A stretch of DNA of 64,000 bases from Paenibacillus pabuli (GCF_039831995.1 NZ_JBDOIO010000003.1:186001-250000), one strand, 5' to 3'; counted from the first letter of the stretch, positions 36,016 through 44,646 are shown. Numbers and translations are program-made. Notes: generated from the sequence alone by a model not told the origin.

Positions 36016-36957
36016 CTATGCAGAGCTTGCTCGATTCACGATGTAAATGCCGAGCGACACGAACAGGAGGGCAACCAGATTCTTCAGTTCCATAATGCTT
36101 TCGCCCAAAAATACAGCAGATAGAAATGCGCCAAACACGGGGATAAGGAAGTTGTATACAGACACTTTTCCTACTTTGTTGTATTTAAGAAGCATATTCC
36201 ATAAACAAAATGCTGCGGATGACAGGAGTACCAAATAAACTAAGTTACTGGTGGATTCCAGGGTGAAATGTGTAACCTGTCCGCCCAGCAGCAGACCCAG
36301 CATAGCCAGCGTCAATCCGCCGACAAACAGGCTGAAACCCGTTACGACCAATACATCCATGGAAGAGGTTAAATGCTTCGCGTAGATGGCCGTAATGGAA
36401 AATATGAATGCAGCTGCAATGACGAAGCCTTCACCTGTAAACGAAACGGAAAATGAAAGTAGATCGGTATTGAAATTGACAATAATGACGCCGATAAATC
36501 CAAGCATACAACCAATGACTTTTTTATTGCTTAGCTTATCATTTTGATACAGGAAATGGGCAAGTACAACGCTGAAAAAGGTAGCTGTCGCGTTCATGAT
36601 TGAACCTTTGACACCGGTCGTATTCGATACACCTATGTAAAAAAACATATACTGCAGGCCTGTTTGCATGACTCCCAGCATAGAGAGGCTAGTCCATTGC
36701 CGTCCAGTCAGGTTAAACCTGCGTTTTCTAAACAAGCGATACAGGGTCAGGAGCAGCAAGCCTGCGAGTATAAAACGATATCCGGCAAATACAAACTTGG
36801 AGGCAATATCTTCTGGCATGATGTTAAAAGCGATATACCCTAGTTTAATGGAGGGGAAAGCACTTCCCCATAACAAGCAGCATAGGCTTGCGATTAGGGT
36901 TACAACCAGTGGATCTGTTAATCTGTTCGGTTTTTCAATTGCTTTACTGTCATTCAC
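36016..36957 (-). CDS. EamA family transporter
   Basis: Drug/metabolite-type membrane protein with ten predicted segments in two EamA repeats (CCLLWGSAFPSIKLGY opening the first, and GFVIAAAFIFSITAIYAKHL the second), about 313 residues. I place the start at GTG 36957, ten bases after GAGGAG; the longest frame begins at 36978 and contains that ribosome site. Family members export amino acids, metabolites or drugs, and no substrate can be inferred here. It stands alone, convergent with the GH3 gene. Confidence 0.88.
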   Translation of the reverse strand: MNDSKAIEKPNRLTDPLVVTLIASLCCLLWGSAFPSIKLGYIAFNIMPEDIASKFVFAGYRFILAGLLLLTLYRLFRKRRFNLTGRQWTSLSMLGVMQTGLQYMFFYIGVSNTTGVKGSIMNATATFFSVVLAHFLYQNDKLSNKKVIGCMLGFIGVIIVNFNTDLLSFSVSFTGEGFVIAAAFIFSITAIYAKHLTSSMDVLVVTGFSLFVGGLTLAMLGLLLGGQVTHFTLESTSNLVYLVLLSSAAFCLWNMLLKYNKVGKVSVYNFLIPVFGAFLSAVFLGESIMELKNLVALLFVSLGIYIVNRASSA

Positions 36958-37329
36958 TTGTAATCTTCTCCTCAACATGTAGTGCGTATGTGATACAACA
37001 AATACATTCTAGACCATATCACATTTCCCGCGGCTTGTATCCAAAAGTTAAATGTACTAAACATTACGGAAAATGAAAATGTGGTGCTATAACAGAAGTA
37101 CATACGCAAGAATGGATCCGAGAATCCCATTCCAGCTGGTAGCAGGAGCCTTTGCTGTCTCAATTCCGCGTTTATGCCAAGAAAAATCATCAGTACCAAT
37201 CCAATACAGGTGTAGATGTGAATCATCATGAGAGTTTGTGAGGTTGCGACTGAGCAGCCTTTTTTGAGCAGGAAGCTGGATGAATGATGTGGAATAATTA
37301 TACAGGTATACTAAAGAGGAGGTTGTTAG
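36958..37329. other. Intergenic region between EamA and Nudix genes
   Basis: It holds the probable relic of a small membrane protein on the minus strand (entry 37085-37229). Next to the Nudix gene are AT-rich bases including TATACT near 37308, a possible -10. Nothing else was recognised. Confidence 0.4.
37085..37229 (-). pseudogene. Possible frameshifted small membrane protein
   Basis: From ATG 37229 the first frame reads MMIHIYTCIGLVLMIFLGI, a membrane helix. After about 20 codons a shift near 37170 into the next frame gives RGIETAKAPATSWNGILG and a second hydrophobic stretch to a TAG at about 37088. Restoring one base joins them into a plausible 46-residue protein with two membrane segments. 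I do not recognise a family, and the ribosome site is weak, so this may be chance. Confidence 0.3.
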
Positions 37330-37818
37330 ATGGTCTTTCCAACGCATATCGTATCGGCAGGCGGAATTGTAGAAGACGGACAAGGAAATATCCTGTTGGT
37401 AAAAGCTCATGATGATGGATGGGTGTATCCAGGCGGGATTACTGAAGTAGGAGAAAACCTGATGGATGGCGTCATACGTGAAATCAAAGAGGAAAGTGGC
37501 ATTGATGCCAGCGTTAGTCATTTAGTTAGTGTCGTCTCTAATACAGCAGTACATAAGTGGTATGACGGCGTGACAGATGTTCCAACAAAGGTCATGTTTG
37601 ATTTCGTGTGCAAATTAGAAGGTGGGGAATTAGCTGCATCTGAGGAAACGAGTGAGTGCAGGTGGGTTCCAAAGGAACAGGTGCTGGATTATATTACACT
37701 ACCTGCCATCCGCATGCGTTATGAAGCGTATCTGAGCTTTAATGGTTCAGTGAATTACATGGAGTACGTCACTGCGACAACATCAGAGTGCAATGTCAAG
37801 CTTCATAGACATGTTTAG
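37330..37818 (+). CDS. Nudix hydrolase
   Basis: Pyrophosphohydrolase of 162 residues. The Nudix box is complete: Gly at the start of GGITEVGENLMDGV, then REIKEESGI, matching GX5EX7REUXEEXGU at about 40-62. It starts at ATG 37330 after AAAGAGGAGGTTGTT. The substrate is some nucleoside diphosphate derivative; the C-terminal part (ECRWVPKEQVLDYI) is common to mutator-like members but does not settle specificity. It stands alone and is followed by a terminator. Confidence 0.92.
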   Translation: MVFPTHIVSAGGIVEDGQGNILLVKAHDDGWVYPGGITEVGENLMDGVIREIKEESGIDASVSHLVSVVSNTAVHKWYDGVTDVPTKVMFDFVCKLEGGELAASEETSECRWVPKEQVLDYITLPAIRMRYEAYLSFNGSVNYMEYVTATTSECNVKLHRHV

Positions 37819-37900
37819 CAGTTAGAGTGCTTGTAGTTTGAAGAATTATGGACAGACGGTCTACGTCAATGGATTACACATCTTGTTGATTGAACACAGG

Positions 37901-37933
37901 AGAGCAGTCGATCCATTAGATCGCCTGCTCTTT
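37901..37933 (+). terminator. Terminator after Nudix gene
   Basis: AGAGCAGTCGATC pairs with GATCGCCTGCTCT with one mismatch over a 7-base loop, then TTTATT. Confidence 0.72.
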
Positions 37934-37970
37934 ATTCATACGGCCGGAGACCAATGTGAATATTTGAACA

Positions 37971-38339
37971 TTAAATATAGATATGCTGTTTCATAAAATG
38001 TAAAAAATCGCTTTGCATCGAGCCGAGCGTAAGGATCTTTTTGGAAATCATGAATTTCCATCGCCGACCATGAACGTGGAATGACCATGTTGCAGATAAT
38101 AAGGTTCCAGAATGATATTTTTGATCTTGTAATTCCGCTGTTCGGAATTCAACTTTATGTACGACTTTAGTCGAAAAAAAATTGAGGAAAAGGATGATCA
38201 AAATATCCTCATTTATAAGCAATATAGCCCGGCTTGTCTTCGCCGACAAGCTCTGCGGAGTGGAATAACACATAAACATGTTAGGTTCTCTATGAGATTG
38301 AGTTAGCCGTTCCAACAATTTTTTGGTAATAAAGATCAT
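37971..38339 (-). CDS. Hypothetical protein downstream of TetR gene
   Basis: A 122-residue protein that I do not recognise. It is supported by AGAGGAG nine bases before ATG 38339 and by lying 45 bases after the TetR stop in the same direction. The middle contains one hydrophobic stretch (AILLINEDILIILFLNFF). The C-terminal half is basic and structured (HSGTLLSATWSFHVHGRRWK, then FMISKKILTLGSMQ), which is reminiscent of small PH-like domains, but this is only a resemblance. It may share the TetR transcript and its regulation. It could also be a chance frame. Confidence 0.6.
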   Translation of the reverse strand: MIFITKKLLERLTQSHREPNMFMCYSTPQSLSAKTSRAILLINEDILIILFLNFFSTKVVHKVEFRTAELQDQKYHSGTLLSATWSFHVHGRRWKFMISKKILTLGSMQSDFLHFMKQHIYI

Positions 38340-38384
38340 GGTTCAATACTCCTCTGCGGTGATATCTCATATTGCAATCCGTTG

Positions 38385-38930
38385 CTAAAAATTCCGATCC
38401 AACAAAGTCCCAACCTGTTCTGCAATGACTTGGGTGGGCTCAGATAATCCATTGGTTAGCCACGCCTCTACAACCTCCACGATTGCTGCTCCAAAGAAGT
38501 TAAGAATGATCTCCTTGCTTAATCCTTGATTTATTCCTTCGGTTACACTCACTTCTCCTTCCAATTCCTCAATAACAAATGCAAGGAAATGATGACGAAA
38601 TACAGAGGCCCCTTTGCTTGATAACATGGTTGAGAAGAAGGGGAGATGATGTTCAAAGTATTCAAACCAGAGTAGATTTCCCTCGGCAAAACTTAAATCA
38701 GATGCAGCTTCACATATTTTTCGAAGTTCGTTGATGTGCTCTTCGATGAGTTTGTCGAGCAAATCAAATTTATCCATGTAATGATCATAGATCGTTCTTC
38801 GACCAACGTTAGCTCGATCGGAAATATCCTGAATCGTAATTTGATCCAGATTTTTCTCAGACATCAGTTGGATAAATGCATTCTTAATGGCTTCCTGAGA
38901 TTTTTGCACTCTTCGATCCAATTTGGACAT
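38385..38930 (-). CDS. TetR/AcrR family regulator
   Basis: Repressor of 181 residues. The helix-turn-helix reads AFIQLMSEKNLDQITIQDIS, then DRANVGRRTIYDHYMDKFDL at about 15-60. The C-terminal half resembles the TetR_C_7-like ligand domain (FGAAIVEVVEAWLTNGLSEP). It starts at ATG 38930, nine bases after AAAAAGGTG. It is divergent from a CMD/cupin pair, with palindromes of the form TGCG-N4-CGCA in the spacer, which argues that it controls both sides. The effector is probably a quinone-like or aromatic compound, by the nature of the neighbours; this is inference. Confidence 0.92.
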   Translation of the reverse strand: MSKLDRRVQKSQEAIKNAFIQLMSEKNLDQITIQDISDRANVGRRTIYDHYMDKFDLLDKLIEEHINELRKICEAASDLSFAEGNLLWFEYFEHHLPFFSTMLSSKGASVFRHHFLAFVIEELEGEVSVTEGINQGLSKEIILNFFGAAIVEVVEAWLTNGLSEPTQVIAEQVGTLLDRNF

Positions 38931-38976
38931 GGGGGTTCACACCTTTTTGATCGTATTCACACATTGTTTTGAATCT

Positions 38977-39060
38977 GTGCGATAACGCACGAATGAAGAT
39001 GGTTTGTTTATTGAAGCTAAACCACTTTCCATTTATATTATACACATGTGCGGTAACGCA
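38977..39060. promoter_or_regulatory. TetR operators and promoter of CMD-cupin pair
   Basis: GTGCG-ATAA-CGCAC (38977-38990) and TGCG-GTAA-CGCA (39049-39060) share one palindromic core. Between them, TTGAAG (39011-39016) and TATATT (39034-39039) are 17 bases apart, reading toward the CMD gene. The second operator covers the expected start point, so TetR would block transcription. Confidence 0.78.
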
Positions 39061-39136
39061 TCAATATGTAGTATCTTAATCATTTAGGTTTCCTTGACTG
39101 AAATAATAAAAGAGAAGCTTAAGGGAGGCGGAGCAC

Positions 39137-39901
39137 GTGGATCGAATCGAAAAGAGTAAGGAAAAATACCAACAACTATTTGGTGAAGGCGTACCTTCTT
39201 CATATGCAACAGATCCTGAATTTCAGGATATCCTAAGCCGTTTTATTTTTGGAGAAGTGTTCTGTCAAGGTACTTTGACGGGCATTCAGCGGGAACTATT
39301 GACCTTAGTGGTCCTTACGGTCAACCAGGCATTACCTCAGCTCAGGGCACATGTTCATGCAGCGTTGAATATTGGGGTGACTCCGGTAGAAATGAAAGAG
39401 GCCGTTTACCAGTGTGCCCCATACATCGGTTTTCCGAGAACACTAAACGCCATTAATGAAGTGAATGAGGTATTCGCTTCCCGTAATATTGCATTGCCTA
39501 TTGAAAGCCAAAGCCAGGTATCAGAAGATAATCGTTTGGAGAAAGGACTTGCCGTACAGATCGAGATTTTCGGTAATGTCATTGAAAAAATGCGAGCAAA
39601 TACACCTTCTAATCAGCAGCATATTCAGGAGTACCTTTCGGCTTTTTGCTTCGGGGATTTCTACACCCGCGATGGACTTGATTTGAAAGTCCGGGAGTTG
39701 TTAACACTGGGTATGGTTAGTGCATTAGGAGGAGCCGAAGGGCAAGTGAAGGCACATGTGCAAGGAAATATAAATGTGGGAAATGACAAGGAAACGTTGA
39801 TTGCAGCAATCACACATTGTCTGCCTTATATCGGTTTTCCGAGAACACTAAATGCACTCGCTTGCATTAATGAAGTTATTCCGGAAAGTGAAGAAAGATA
39901 A
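39137..39901 (+). CDS. Double-domain carboxymuconolactone decarboxylase-like protein
   Basis: Protein of 254 residues with two CMD/AhpD-like domains in tandem, about 40-115 and 165-245. Both end in the same pattern (CAPYIGFPRTLNAINEV and CLPYIGFPRTLNALACI). The domains lack the CxxC of peroxidase AhpD, so they belong to the gamma-CMD side, with RELLTLV(V/M) and H motifs. It starts at GTG 39137 after GGGAGGCGGAGCAC. The cupin gene follows 30 bases later. This pair is often found under TetR or MarR control and is thought to handle aromatic or quinone intermediates. No exact reaction can be named. Confidence 0.9.
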   Translation: MDRIEKSKEKYQQLFGEGVPSSYATDPEFQDILSRFIFGEVFCQGTLTGIQRELLTLVVLTVNQALPQLRAHVHAALNIGVTPVEMKEAVYQCAPYIGFPRTLNAINEVNEVFASRNIALPIESQSQVSEDNRLEKGLAVQIEIFGNVIEKMRANTPSNQQHIQEYLSAFCFGDFYTRDGLDLKVRELLTLGMVSALGGAEGQVKAHVQGNINVGNDKETLIAAITHCLPYIGFPRTLNALACINEVIPESEER

Positions 39902-39931
39902 TTTGTAATCCACTTATTGGAGGAATCAGAT

Positions 39932-40345
39932 ATGGCCAAACATGAAGAGGTAAAGAACGGTGTTATATTTCCGGTAGGAGAGAAAAATGAAGCATATGCA
40001 CAGTATTTTGTAGGACAAAGTTATCTTCAATCCTTGGTTGCTGATCCCAAAGTGAATGTTGGCGTAGGGAACGTAACCTTTGAACCAGGATGCCGCAACA
40101 ACTGGCATATTCACCGTGACGGGTTTCAGCTATTGTTAGTTACCGGTGGAGAAGGGTGGTACCAGGAGGAAGGCAAATCTGCCCAGTTCCTGAAAGCCGG
40201 GGATGTTATTGTCACACATGATGGCGTAAAACATTGGCATGGTGCCGCAAAAGACAGTTGGTTTGAACATATTGCGATCACGGCAGGCACACCTGAATGG
40301 CTTGAACCTGTCACAGATGAAGTTTACGATAATGCAACGAAGTGA
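39932..40345 (+). CDS. Cupin domain protein
   Basis: Small single-domain cupin, 137 residues from ATG 39932, which follows TTGGAGG; the longest frame starts at TTG 39917 inside that site. Metal-site motifs: NVTFEPGCRNNWHIHRDGFQ with the His pair near 55 and GDVIVTHDGVKHWHGA near 90. It lies directly after the CMD gene and should act with it, for instance as a dioxygenase or isomerase on the same small molecule. It ends before a terminator. The precise reaction is unknown. Confidence 0.9.
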   Translation: MAKHEEVKNGVIFPVGEKNEAYAQYFVGQSYLQSLVADPKVNVGVGNVTFEPGCRNNWHIHRDGFQLLLVTGGEGWYQEEGKSAQFLKAGDVIVTHDGVKHWHGAAKDSWFEHIAITAGTPEWLEPVTDEVYDNATK

Positions 40346-40386
40346 GCCACCAGATTCTCATGGACTAAAAGTTTATGGCCAAAGCT

Positions 40387-40416
40387 AAAGAGGCACCCAC
40401 ATGGGGGTCTCTTTTT
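40387..40416 (+). terminator. Terminator after CMD-cupin operon
   Basis: AAAGAGGCACCC pairs with GGGGGTCTCTTT with internal mismatches over a 4-base loop, ending TTTTT. Confidence 0.72.
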
Positions 40417-40611
40417 ATTTTCTACATAATGGGAGTAAGTGAGTAGAGGTGGTCATTTGGCCGATATGGAAAACCCTAAATTGTTCAACCAAGAATTGAG
40501 TGCTAAGGATCATGTAGCAATCTATTGCGTTAATATAAAAGGGTTTAGCGAACCAGTGTAGAAAGGCAATGTATAAGCTTTGAACCATTATCTATGTGTA
40601 GGAGGAATCAT

Positions 40612-41151
40612 TTGAAAATAGTTAAGGTATTCGAATTTGAAATTGGTACCGAGTTAACCGAGAATATACAAGCGTTATTAATCAAGAGTTTTCCTGGAGT
40701 TTATCCTGAGAATCGAATTTACTTCAAGCAAGTACCGCAATTTAGATTCCTGGCTTTTAACGATGAGAGTGAACTCGTAGGACAAGTGGGTCTGGATTAT
40801 AGGGTAATGAATCTAAATGGTAAAGCCATAAGAGTACTGGGTGTCATTGATTTGTGCGTTTCACAAAATGAGCGCTCTCAAGGACTAGGGTCAAGGCTGC
40901 TTGTGGAAATTGATACGTTAACAATCGGTAAGAATATTGACTTTCATCTTCTGTTTGCAGATAACATGGCTCTTTATCTAAAAAACGGATACAAACGAGT
41001 TGAAAATCGGGTAAAATGGCTGAAAATTAATGATGAATCCCAAACTACGAATGGAATAGGGCATGAGGCCATCAGCGAATTAATGATCAAGGAAGTAAAT
41101 GAGATGCGTTGGACCGAAGGAGAGCTAGACTTGTTAGGATATCTTTACTAG
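40612..41151 (+). CDS. GNAT family N-acetyltransferase
   Basis: Acetyltransferase of about 179 residues from TTG 40612, six bases after TAGGAGG; a GTG 18 bases earlier is the longest frame but lies before that ribosome site. The acetyl-CoA loop is seen as LCVSQNERSQGLGSRLL near residue 90. A long basic C-terminal tail after LLFADNMALYLKNGYKRVEN resembles aminoglycoside- or NodA-like members, but the substrate is not assignable. It stands alone with about 265 bases of spacer upstream, in which I see no other gene. Confidence 0.82.
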   Translation: MKIVKVFEFEIGTELTENIQALLIKSFPGVYPENRIYFKQVPQFRFLAFNDESELVGQVGLDYRVMNLNGKAIRVLGVIDLCVSQNERSQGLGSRLLVEIDTLTIGKNIDFHLLFADNMALYLKNGYKRVENRVKWLKINDESQTTNGIGHEAISELMIKEVNEMRWTEGELDLLGYLY

Positions 41152-41280
41152 AATTGCGCTCGAAATAGAAATTTCACATCATTCACAACATATCGTTTAG
41201 CCATGAAACCGTTGATTCGTTAATTGAATAACGGTTTTTTGTGATTTTTAGAGTGGGATTGAAGAGCAAAGGAATACACC

Positions 41281-42066
41281 TCAACGAGGTTCACTTCTGA
41301 ATCTGTATTTCCTTGGCGAGGCGCCAACCAACTTCTTGAACTGCCTCATAAAATGGGTGTCATTCTCATATCCACAGGAGTACGCAATCTGATTGATGGA
41401 GAGCTCGCTGTGATCCAAAAGATATTTGGCGTGTTCAAGCCTGGCATTAATCATATCCGTCATAACAGAACAACCAAATAGCTCTTTATAAATGTGTTGA
41501 AAATAGGATTTGCTCAAATTTAATCGTGAAGCTTGTGCTGTCACGGATACGTTCTGCTGAGGAGAGCGATAGATATCGTTGCGCAGCTCTGTGAATTGGA
41601 CGTAATAACGGCTGAGTTGGTGGGGAGCCGTTCTTTCCCGCAAGTCGCTTAATTTCATGAAGAAAGATCGAAGGTCACAATCAATAATGCGCTCCCGCAG
41701 CTTTCCATCAAGTCGGTAACTATTCTGAAGATCCATAATGCTTCTGGAAATCAACAAAGGATCTGAAGCTTCAATAAGTGTATCCATAGGAAATTGAATA
41801 CTAGGGAGAAACTCGTGGAAATCACTGCCGTTACAATGAAACCAATCATTAATAAATGGACTCTCCAGCTCACGGTAATAATGAGGCGTTTGAGGTTGAA
41901 ACAAAATGAACGTGTTTTTCTCAACCGTGCTTGTGTTGTCATGCAATCTCACTTCTGCTCTGCTATTAAAAAACACAAAGGTGTAGTTTCCTGAACCATT
42001 CGGTCGGTTTCTCACAATCCCTTCATGGTGAATGGTGCGATAGCCGCAAGAAAGTAACGTTAGCAT
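41281..42066 (-). CDS. AraC family regulator next to GH88 locus
   Basis: AraC-type regulator of about 261 residues from ATG 42066, seven bases after AGGAGG; the TTG further upstream lies before that site. A cupin sensor fills about 1-140 (RPNGSGNYTFVFFNSRAEVR). The double helix-turn-helix covers about 160-258 (ASRLNLSKSYFQHIYKELFG, INQIAYSCGYENDTHFMRQF). It is divergent from the DUF2264-GH88 operon, and their promoters overlap. It probably senses an uronic-acid-containing oligosaccharide and activates that operon; the ligand is inferred from the neighbour only. Confidence 0.93.
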   Translation of the reverse strand: MLTLLSCGYRTIHHEGIVRNRPNGSGNYTFVFFNSRAEVRLHDNTSTVEKNTFILFQPQTPHYYRELESPFINDWFHCNGSDFHEFLPSIQFPMDTLIEASDPLLISRSIMDLQNSYRLDGKLRERIIDCDLRSFFMKLSDLRERTAPHQLSRYYVQFTELRNDIYRSPQQNVSVTAQASRLNLSKSYFQHIYKELFGCSVMTDMINARLEHAKYLLDHSELSINQIAYSCGYENDTHFMRQFKKLVGASPRKYRFRSEPR

Positions 42067-42104
42067 TCCATATCCTCCTAAGCACAATAGGTCAGTTTTT
42101 GATG

Positions 42105-42144
42105 ATTATAGTTTATTGTTCGGGTGTAAACAACCATCTATAAT
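42105..42144. promoter_or_regulatory. Overlapping divergent promoters of AraC and DUF2264-GH88
   Basis: Plus strand: TTGTTC (42116-42121) and TATAAT (42139-42144), spacer 17. Minus strand: TTGTTT (42133-42128) and TATAAT (42110-42105), spacer 17. The two -35 regions interlock, so only one polymerase can bind at a time. Confidence 0.75.
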
Positions 42145-42180
42145 TTTCTAAAAATGATTATGCTGAAGGAGGAAGGATAC

Positions 42181-43326
42181 GTGTCGGTCGATAGAAAGTA
42201 TTGGGTGGATACGTTGGTTCGCATAGCACATCCTGTACTCTATTCCTTATCGGAAAGCAAACTTGTTATCGATATGCCTGTCGAAGCGAAGGGGGAAGAT
42301 CGAGCAGACTACGCCTATTTAGAAGCTTTGGGGCGGACACTTGCTGGGATTGCACCATGGCTTGAACATGGCCCTCGTTCCGGAGAGGAGGGAGAAATTC
42401 GAGCCAGGATGGCGAATCTGGCTAGGCGTGCAATCGAAGCAGCAACAGATCCGGCTTCACCCGATTTTATGAATTTCACACAGGGCGGCCAACCTGTTGT
42501 TGACGCAGCCTTTCTTGCGAATGCGGTGCTTCGGGCTCCACGTGAGCTGTATGAACTGCTTGATGAGAAAGCGAAACAAAATCTGAAATCAGCCCTGCTG
42601 GCAACACGGATGATACGCCCTGTATTCAGCAACTGGCTGTTGTTTAGTGCAATCATTGAAGCGGCCCTTGCCCGAATGGGCGAAGAAACCTGGGACCGCA
42701 TGCGAGTGGATTATGCTGTAAGGCAGCATGACCAATGGTATATGGGTGATGGTGCGTATGGTGACGGTCCTGACTTTCATTGGGATTACTATAATAGCTT
42801 TGTGATTCAACCCATGCTCGTGGATATATTGGATGTGTTAGGTGATCAATTCGAGGATTGGAAGACGATTAGAGTCAAGGTGCTGCACAGAGCAACTCGC
42901 TATGCAGCCATCTTGGAACGCTTGATTTCACCGGAAGGCACCTTCCCGCCCATTGGGCGATCACTTGCCTATCGTTTCGGAGCATTTCAGCACTTATCCC
43001 TCATGGCTCTCAGAGAGGAGCTCCCGGTAGAAGTGCAACCAGCCCAAGTTCGCTGCGCGCTTACGGCTGTGATCAAGCGGCAGATTGAGATGCCCGGGAC
43101 GTTTGATGATGCGGGTTGGCTGCGAATAGGGTTCGCCGGAAGCCAGCCGGAAATTGGTGAAGTTTATATATCGACAGGCAGTTTGTACCTGTGTACAACT
43201 GTATTTCTTGCGTTAGGACTGCCACCAGTCGCTGATTTCTGGCAGGGAGAGGCCGAGTGGACTTCACGGAAGGCATGGTCCGGAGGAGAAGTTAATTTGG
43301 ATAAAGCCTATCATGATAAACACTAG
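42181..43326 (+). CDS. DUF2264 domain protein
   Basis: A protein of about 381 residues that matches the DUF2264 pattern in reading: YWVDTLVRIAHPVLYSLSES at the N-terminus, WLEHGP, then FSNWLLFSAIIEAALAR, YGDGPDFHWDYYNSFVIQPM and the RATRYAAILERLISPEGTFP block. Such proteins accompany polysaccharide lyases and GH88/GH105 enzymes. I choose GTG 42181, eight bases after AGGAGG; the frame opens at ATG 42154 without a site. GH88 follows 31 bases later. Biochemical activity is not established for this family; an alpha/alpha toroid fold is likely. Confidence 0.85.
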   Translation: MSVDRKYWVDTLVRIAHPVLYSLSESKLVIDMPVEAKGEDRADYAYLEALGRTLAGIAPWLEHGPRSGEEGEIRARMANLARRAIEAATDPASPDFMNFTQGGQPVVDAAFLANAVLRAPRELYELLDEKAKQNLKSALLATRMIRPVFSNWLLFSAIIEAALARMGEETWDRMRVDYAVRQHDQWYMGDGAYGDGPDFHWDYYNSFVIQPMLVDILDVLGDQFEDWKTIRVKVLHRATRYAAILERLISPEGTFPPIGRSLAYRFGAFQHLSLMALREELPVEVQPAQVRCALTAVIKRQIEMPGTFDDAGWLRIGFAGSQPEIGEVYISTGSLYLCTTVFLALGLPPVADFWQGEAEWTSRKAWSGGEVNLDKAYHDKH

Positions 43327-43357
43327 AAGGGCACATTCGAAAAGGAGGCATTCTGAA

Positions 43358-44473
43358 ATGTCGATTCAACCGGATTGGGTGCAGGAGGCATGGGATCAAT
43401 CGAAGGCAAAAGTGAAACGGATTTCTCGTCGAATCGGGGATGGATTTCCTCACGCAAGCGTAAATGGAGAATACCAGTTAGAGCGACCATCCTGGTGGAC
43501 TGCGGGATTCTGGCCAGGAATGCTGTGGCAAGTGTACCGGGACACCAAAGACGAAGAACTTAAGGAAGCCGCAGAATCCTGTGAACGCCAGCTTGATGCA
43601 TTGCTGATGGATTCTCGGATGGTTGATCATGATATCGGTTTCATGTGGACGTTAACAAGCGGTGCCAGATATAAGCTTCTGGGAGCAGAGGATTCCAAAC
43701 GGAGAGCTCTGCTTGCCGCTAATCTCCTGGCTGCACGTTTTAACGTCCAGGGAAATTATATTCGTGCATGGAATGGGGAGCATATTGCAGGCTGGGCCAT
43801 CATTGACTGCTTGATGAATTTGCCGCTGCTTCATTGGGCATCCAGTGTAACGGGGGATCCTCGTTATAAATACATCGCAGTCAAGCATGCGGATACGGTG
43901 CTGCAGCATTTTTACCGACCGGATGGCTCCGTTGCCCATATCGTCGTGTTTGATCCGGAAACCGGGGAAAAGCTCGAAGTAAAGGGAGGCCAAGGGTATT
44001 CACCGGAGTCGGCGTGGTCCCGTGGTACAGCCTGGGCGATTTACGGCATGAGTCTAAGCTATCATTATACGGGTAACCCGCAGTATCTGGATGCAGCCAA
44101 ACGAACGGCCCATTTTTTCCTGGCCAATCTACCGGAAGACCAGGTACCAACTTGGGATTTTCGTACACCTGAAGGAAATTCCTCGATTCGTGACTCATCT
44201 GCCGGAGCTTGCGCCGCTTCCGGACTGCTGCTTTTGGCTGATCAGGTTGATGGATTGGAAGCAGAGATGTATCGCAGAAGTGGAGAAAGGATTCTTCATT
44301 CCTTGTACATGAATTATGGAGCATGGGACTCGGAAACAGAAGAAGGCCTTATTTTGCATGGGACAGGTCATTTCCCAGAGCAGAGAAATGTCGATGTTCC
44401 ACTGATTTACGGCGATTATTACTTTGTAGAAGGGATATCGGTGTTGAAGGGTTTTAAGGAGCGTTTTTGGTGA
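43358..44473 (+). CDS. GH88 unsaturated glucuronyl hydrolase
   Basis: Cytoplasmic hydrolase that removes the 4,5-unsaturated uronic acid left by polysaccharide lyases; about 371 residues from ATG 43358, served by AAAGGAGG. Alpha/alpha-barrel motifs: WWTAGFWPGMLW near 45, HDIGFMWT with Asp 92 and WAIIDCLMNLPLLHW with Asp 150, which align with the two catalytic aspartates (88 and 149) known in Bacillus UGL. Later come WSRGTAWAIYGMSLSY and DSSAGACAASGLLLLA. It forms an operon with DUF2264 under the divergent AraC gene. The polymer could be pectin, xylan side chains, gellan or a glycosaminoglycan; this cannot be decided here. Confidence 0.93.
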   Translation: MSIQPDWVQEAWDQSKAKVKRISRRIGDGFPHASVNGEYQLERPSWWTAGFWPGMLWQVYRDTKDEELKEAAESCERQLDALLMDSRMVDHDIGFMWTLTSGARYKLLGAEDSKRRALLAANLLAARFNVQGNYIRAWNGEHIAGWAIIDCLMNLPLLHWASSVTGDPRYKYIAVKHADTVLQHFYRPDGSVAHIVVFDPETGEKLEVKGGQGYSPESAWSRGTAWAIYGMSLSYHYTGNPQYLDAAKRTAHFFLANLPEDQVPTWDFRTPEGNSSIRDSSAGACAASGLLLLADQVDGLEAEMYRRSGERILHSLYMNYGAWDSETEEGLILHGTGHFPEQRNVDVPLIYGDYYFVEGISVLKGFKERFW

Positions 44474-44543
44474 ACCTTATGAATGTTTGTTATATAAAGG
44501 CCTAATGAACGGGTGTGTCGAGGTAAGAAAATAGTTACACTGT

Positions 44544-44567
44544 AAGCCGCTGGTGAAGCGGCTTTTT
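44544..44567 (+). terminator. Terminator after GH88 operon
   Basis: AAGCCGCT (44544-44551) pairs perfectly with AGCGGCTT (44557-44564) over a short loop, then TTTC. It lies 70 bases after the GH88 stop. Confidence 0.8.
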
Positions 44568-44597
44568 CGTATTAAGAACATTATACCCTCGCTTATT

Positions 44598-44646
44598 GAT
44601 ACTGATTATTGTTCTCATTTACACGCTTCAACATTTACTGTATACT
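44598..44646 (+). promoter_or_regulatory. Fur-box-like site and promoter of siderophore-binding protein
   Basis: GATACTGATTATTGTTCTC (44598-44616) agrees at 15 of 19 positions with the Fur box GATAATGATTATCATTATC. It abuts the promoter TTTACA (44618-44623), 17-base spacer, TATACT (44641-44646). Iron-dependent repression is a reasonable prediction. Confidence 0.65.

Noticed and set aside
40466..40560. Short frame MENPKLFNQEL in the spacer before the GNAT gene
   Set aside because: About 32 codons, no ribosome site, no recognised match; too little to call.
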